Positions 63,457 to 64,000 of a DNA stretch of 64,000 nucleotides are shown here, piece by piece (within the stretch, counting starts at the first letter, position 1; the number at the start of each line of letters is the position of its first letter). The stretch is from the NCBI RefSeq assembly GCF_007752535.1, contig NZ_CP036426.1:6510001-6574000 (forward strand). Reading direction: 5' to 3'. Origin of the DNA: Tautonia plasticadhaerens (GTDB lineage Bacteria; Planctomycetota; Planctomycetia; Isosphaerales; Isosphaeraceae). The position numbers and the translations under genes are program-made. A model generated the notes under the pieces. That model was not told the DNA's origin. It saw only the letters and a list, made by a program, of their open reading frames with translations, and did no database searches.

Positions 63457-63981
63457 TCAGAAGGGGAGGTCGTCGCCCGTCGCGGCCGACGCGAGGGCGG
63501 TGGGCGGGGAGGAGGCGGACCTCGCCGCCCGGCGGGCGTCCCTGTCCGCGAAGACGTGTCCGTAGCGATCGTCGATCGACCTGACCCGGTCGCGCGACAG
63601 CGGGACCGACCTGCGGGGCACGAAGAGCATCCACTTCTCGCGCGGAGAGCCCTGGTACTCCTCGTGCTTGCAGGTGGCCAGGAGCTCGACGCCCTCGAAG
63701 TTGAAGGCCCCCTCCTGCTCGGGGTCGAGGCCGGCGAAGTCCTGCCGGTCGTAGCCGAGCGACTCGACGTTGGAGGCCAGCCACTTCGCGTTCTGTTCGC
63801 TGCTGAGGGTGAGGCTCCAGCGGCGCTGGCCGGGCTCGCCGGGCTCCGCCGGGCCGTCAGGGTCGTTCCGGTCGACCCGGCCGGTGACGGAGAACGTCAT
63901 CTGGAAGAGGTCGTGGCCGTTGCTCGACTCGGTCCAGCCCCAGCTCACGACCTTGCCCCTGTAGAGTCCTTCTGCGTACAT
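63457..63981 (-). CDS. SSB-like / DUF669-type protein of the replication module
   Basis: 174 residues. The N-terminal ~120 residues are beta-rich (YRGKVVSWGWTESSNGHDLF, QMTFSVTGRV, FEGVELLATCKHEEYQG), fitting an OB-fold of phage single-strand-binding type. A disordered Ala/Ser linker ends in GDDLPF, which matches the acidic C-terminal tip of SSB proteins (DDDIPF) that recruits other replication proteins. It lies immediately upstream of the primase-helicase-like gene. The function is inferred from the tip and context, not from a catalytic motif. Confidence 0.7.
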   Translation of the reverse strand: MYAEGLYRGKVVSWGWTESSNGHDLFQMTFSVTGRVDRNDPDGPAEPGEPGQRRWSLTLSSEQNAKWLASNVESLGYDRQDFAGLDPEQEGAFNFEGVELLATCKHEEYQGSPREKWMLFVPRRSVPLSRDRVRSIDDRYGHVFADRDARRAARSASSPPTALASAATGDDLPF

Positions 63982-64000
63982 GGGAATCAGTCCTCGTCCT

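Overview
The window is very GC-rich and looks like a large planctomycete genome or megaplasmid, most likely family Isosphaeraceae (inference). Evidence: exported proteins carrying the planctomycete N-terminal FERLERR / LEPRQL motif (2767-4758, 4996-5592), strong codon bias to G/C third positions, HEAT-repeat and caspase/CHAT proteins, and a high density of insertion sequences. I found no tRNA, rRNA or CRISPR array.

Layout. 1-2.5 kb: two adjacent HEAT-repeat genes, the first truncated by the window edge and the second broken by an in-frame TGA. 2.7-5.6 kb: a PKD-like surface protein and a small exported protein. 5.6-11.4 kb (minus strand): three successive peptidase genes (V8-like serine protease, caspase-like protein, double-CHAT protein) that look like one conflict or cell-death unit, followed by a long lipoprotein gene. 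14.2-17.0 kb: a coiled-coil protein and a decayed caspase-nSTAND gene. 17.2-21.4 kb: an IS4-type element inserted in the loop of a 53-bp-period palindrome array and itself interrupted by a serine-recombinase element. 22.5-26.1 kb: a free-standing, probably splicing-dead intein/homing-endonuclease-like protein, a small unknown protein and an intact IS4-type element with 52-bp perfect inverted repeats.

26.6-51.0 kb is the centrepiece: a complete Dpd (7-deazaguanine-in-DNA) modification-restriction island. The minus strand carries dpdE-F-G-H-I-J-K-D, mostly with 4-bp overlaps. The plus strand carries dpdC-dpdB1-dpdA-dpdB2-queE, divergently transcribed, with queC converging on it. By family knowledge, QueE and QueC make preQ0; DpdA, a tRNA-guanine-transglycosylase relative, exchanges it into DNA with DpdB; DpdC converts it to the amido form; the remaining genes restrict unmodified DNA. 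Two paralogous dpdB genes flank dpdA. queD and folE are absent, so the early pathway must be supplied from elsewhere.

51.0-57.9 kb: small unknown genes, a three-gene minus-strand cluster, and an ISAzo13-like element with a split transposase frame. 58.0-64.0 kb (minus strand): a plasmid/phage-type replication module with an SSB-like protein, a toprim/DUF3987 primase-helicase-like protein and a family A DNA polymerase. A dispersed palindromic motif (GTTGTCGGG / CCCGACAAC) occurs in four intergenic clusters, two of which bracket the Dpd island.
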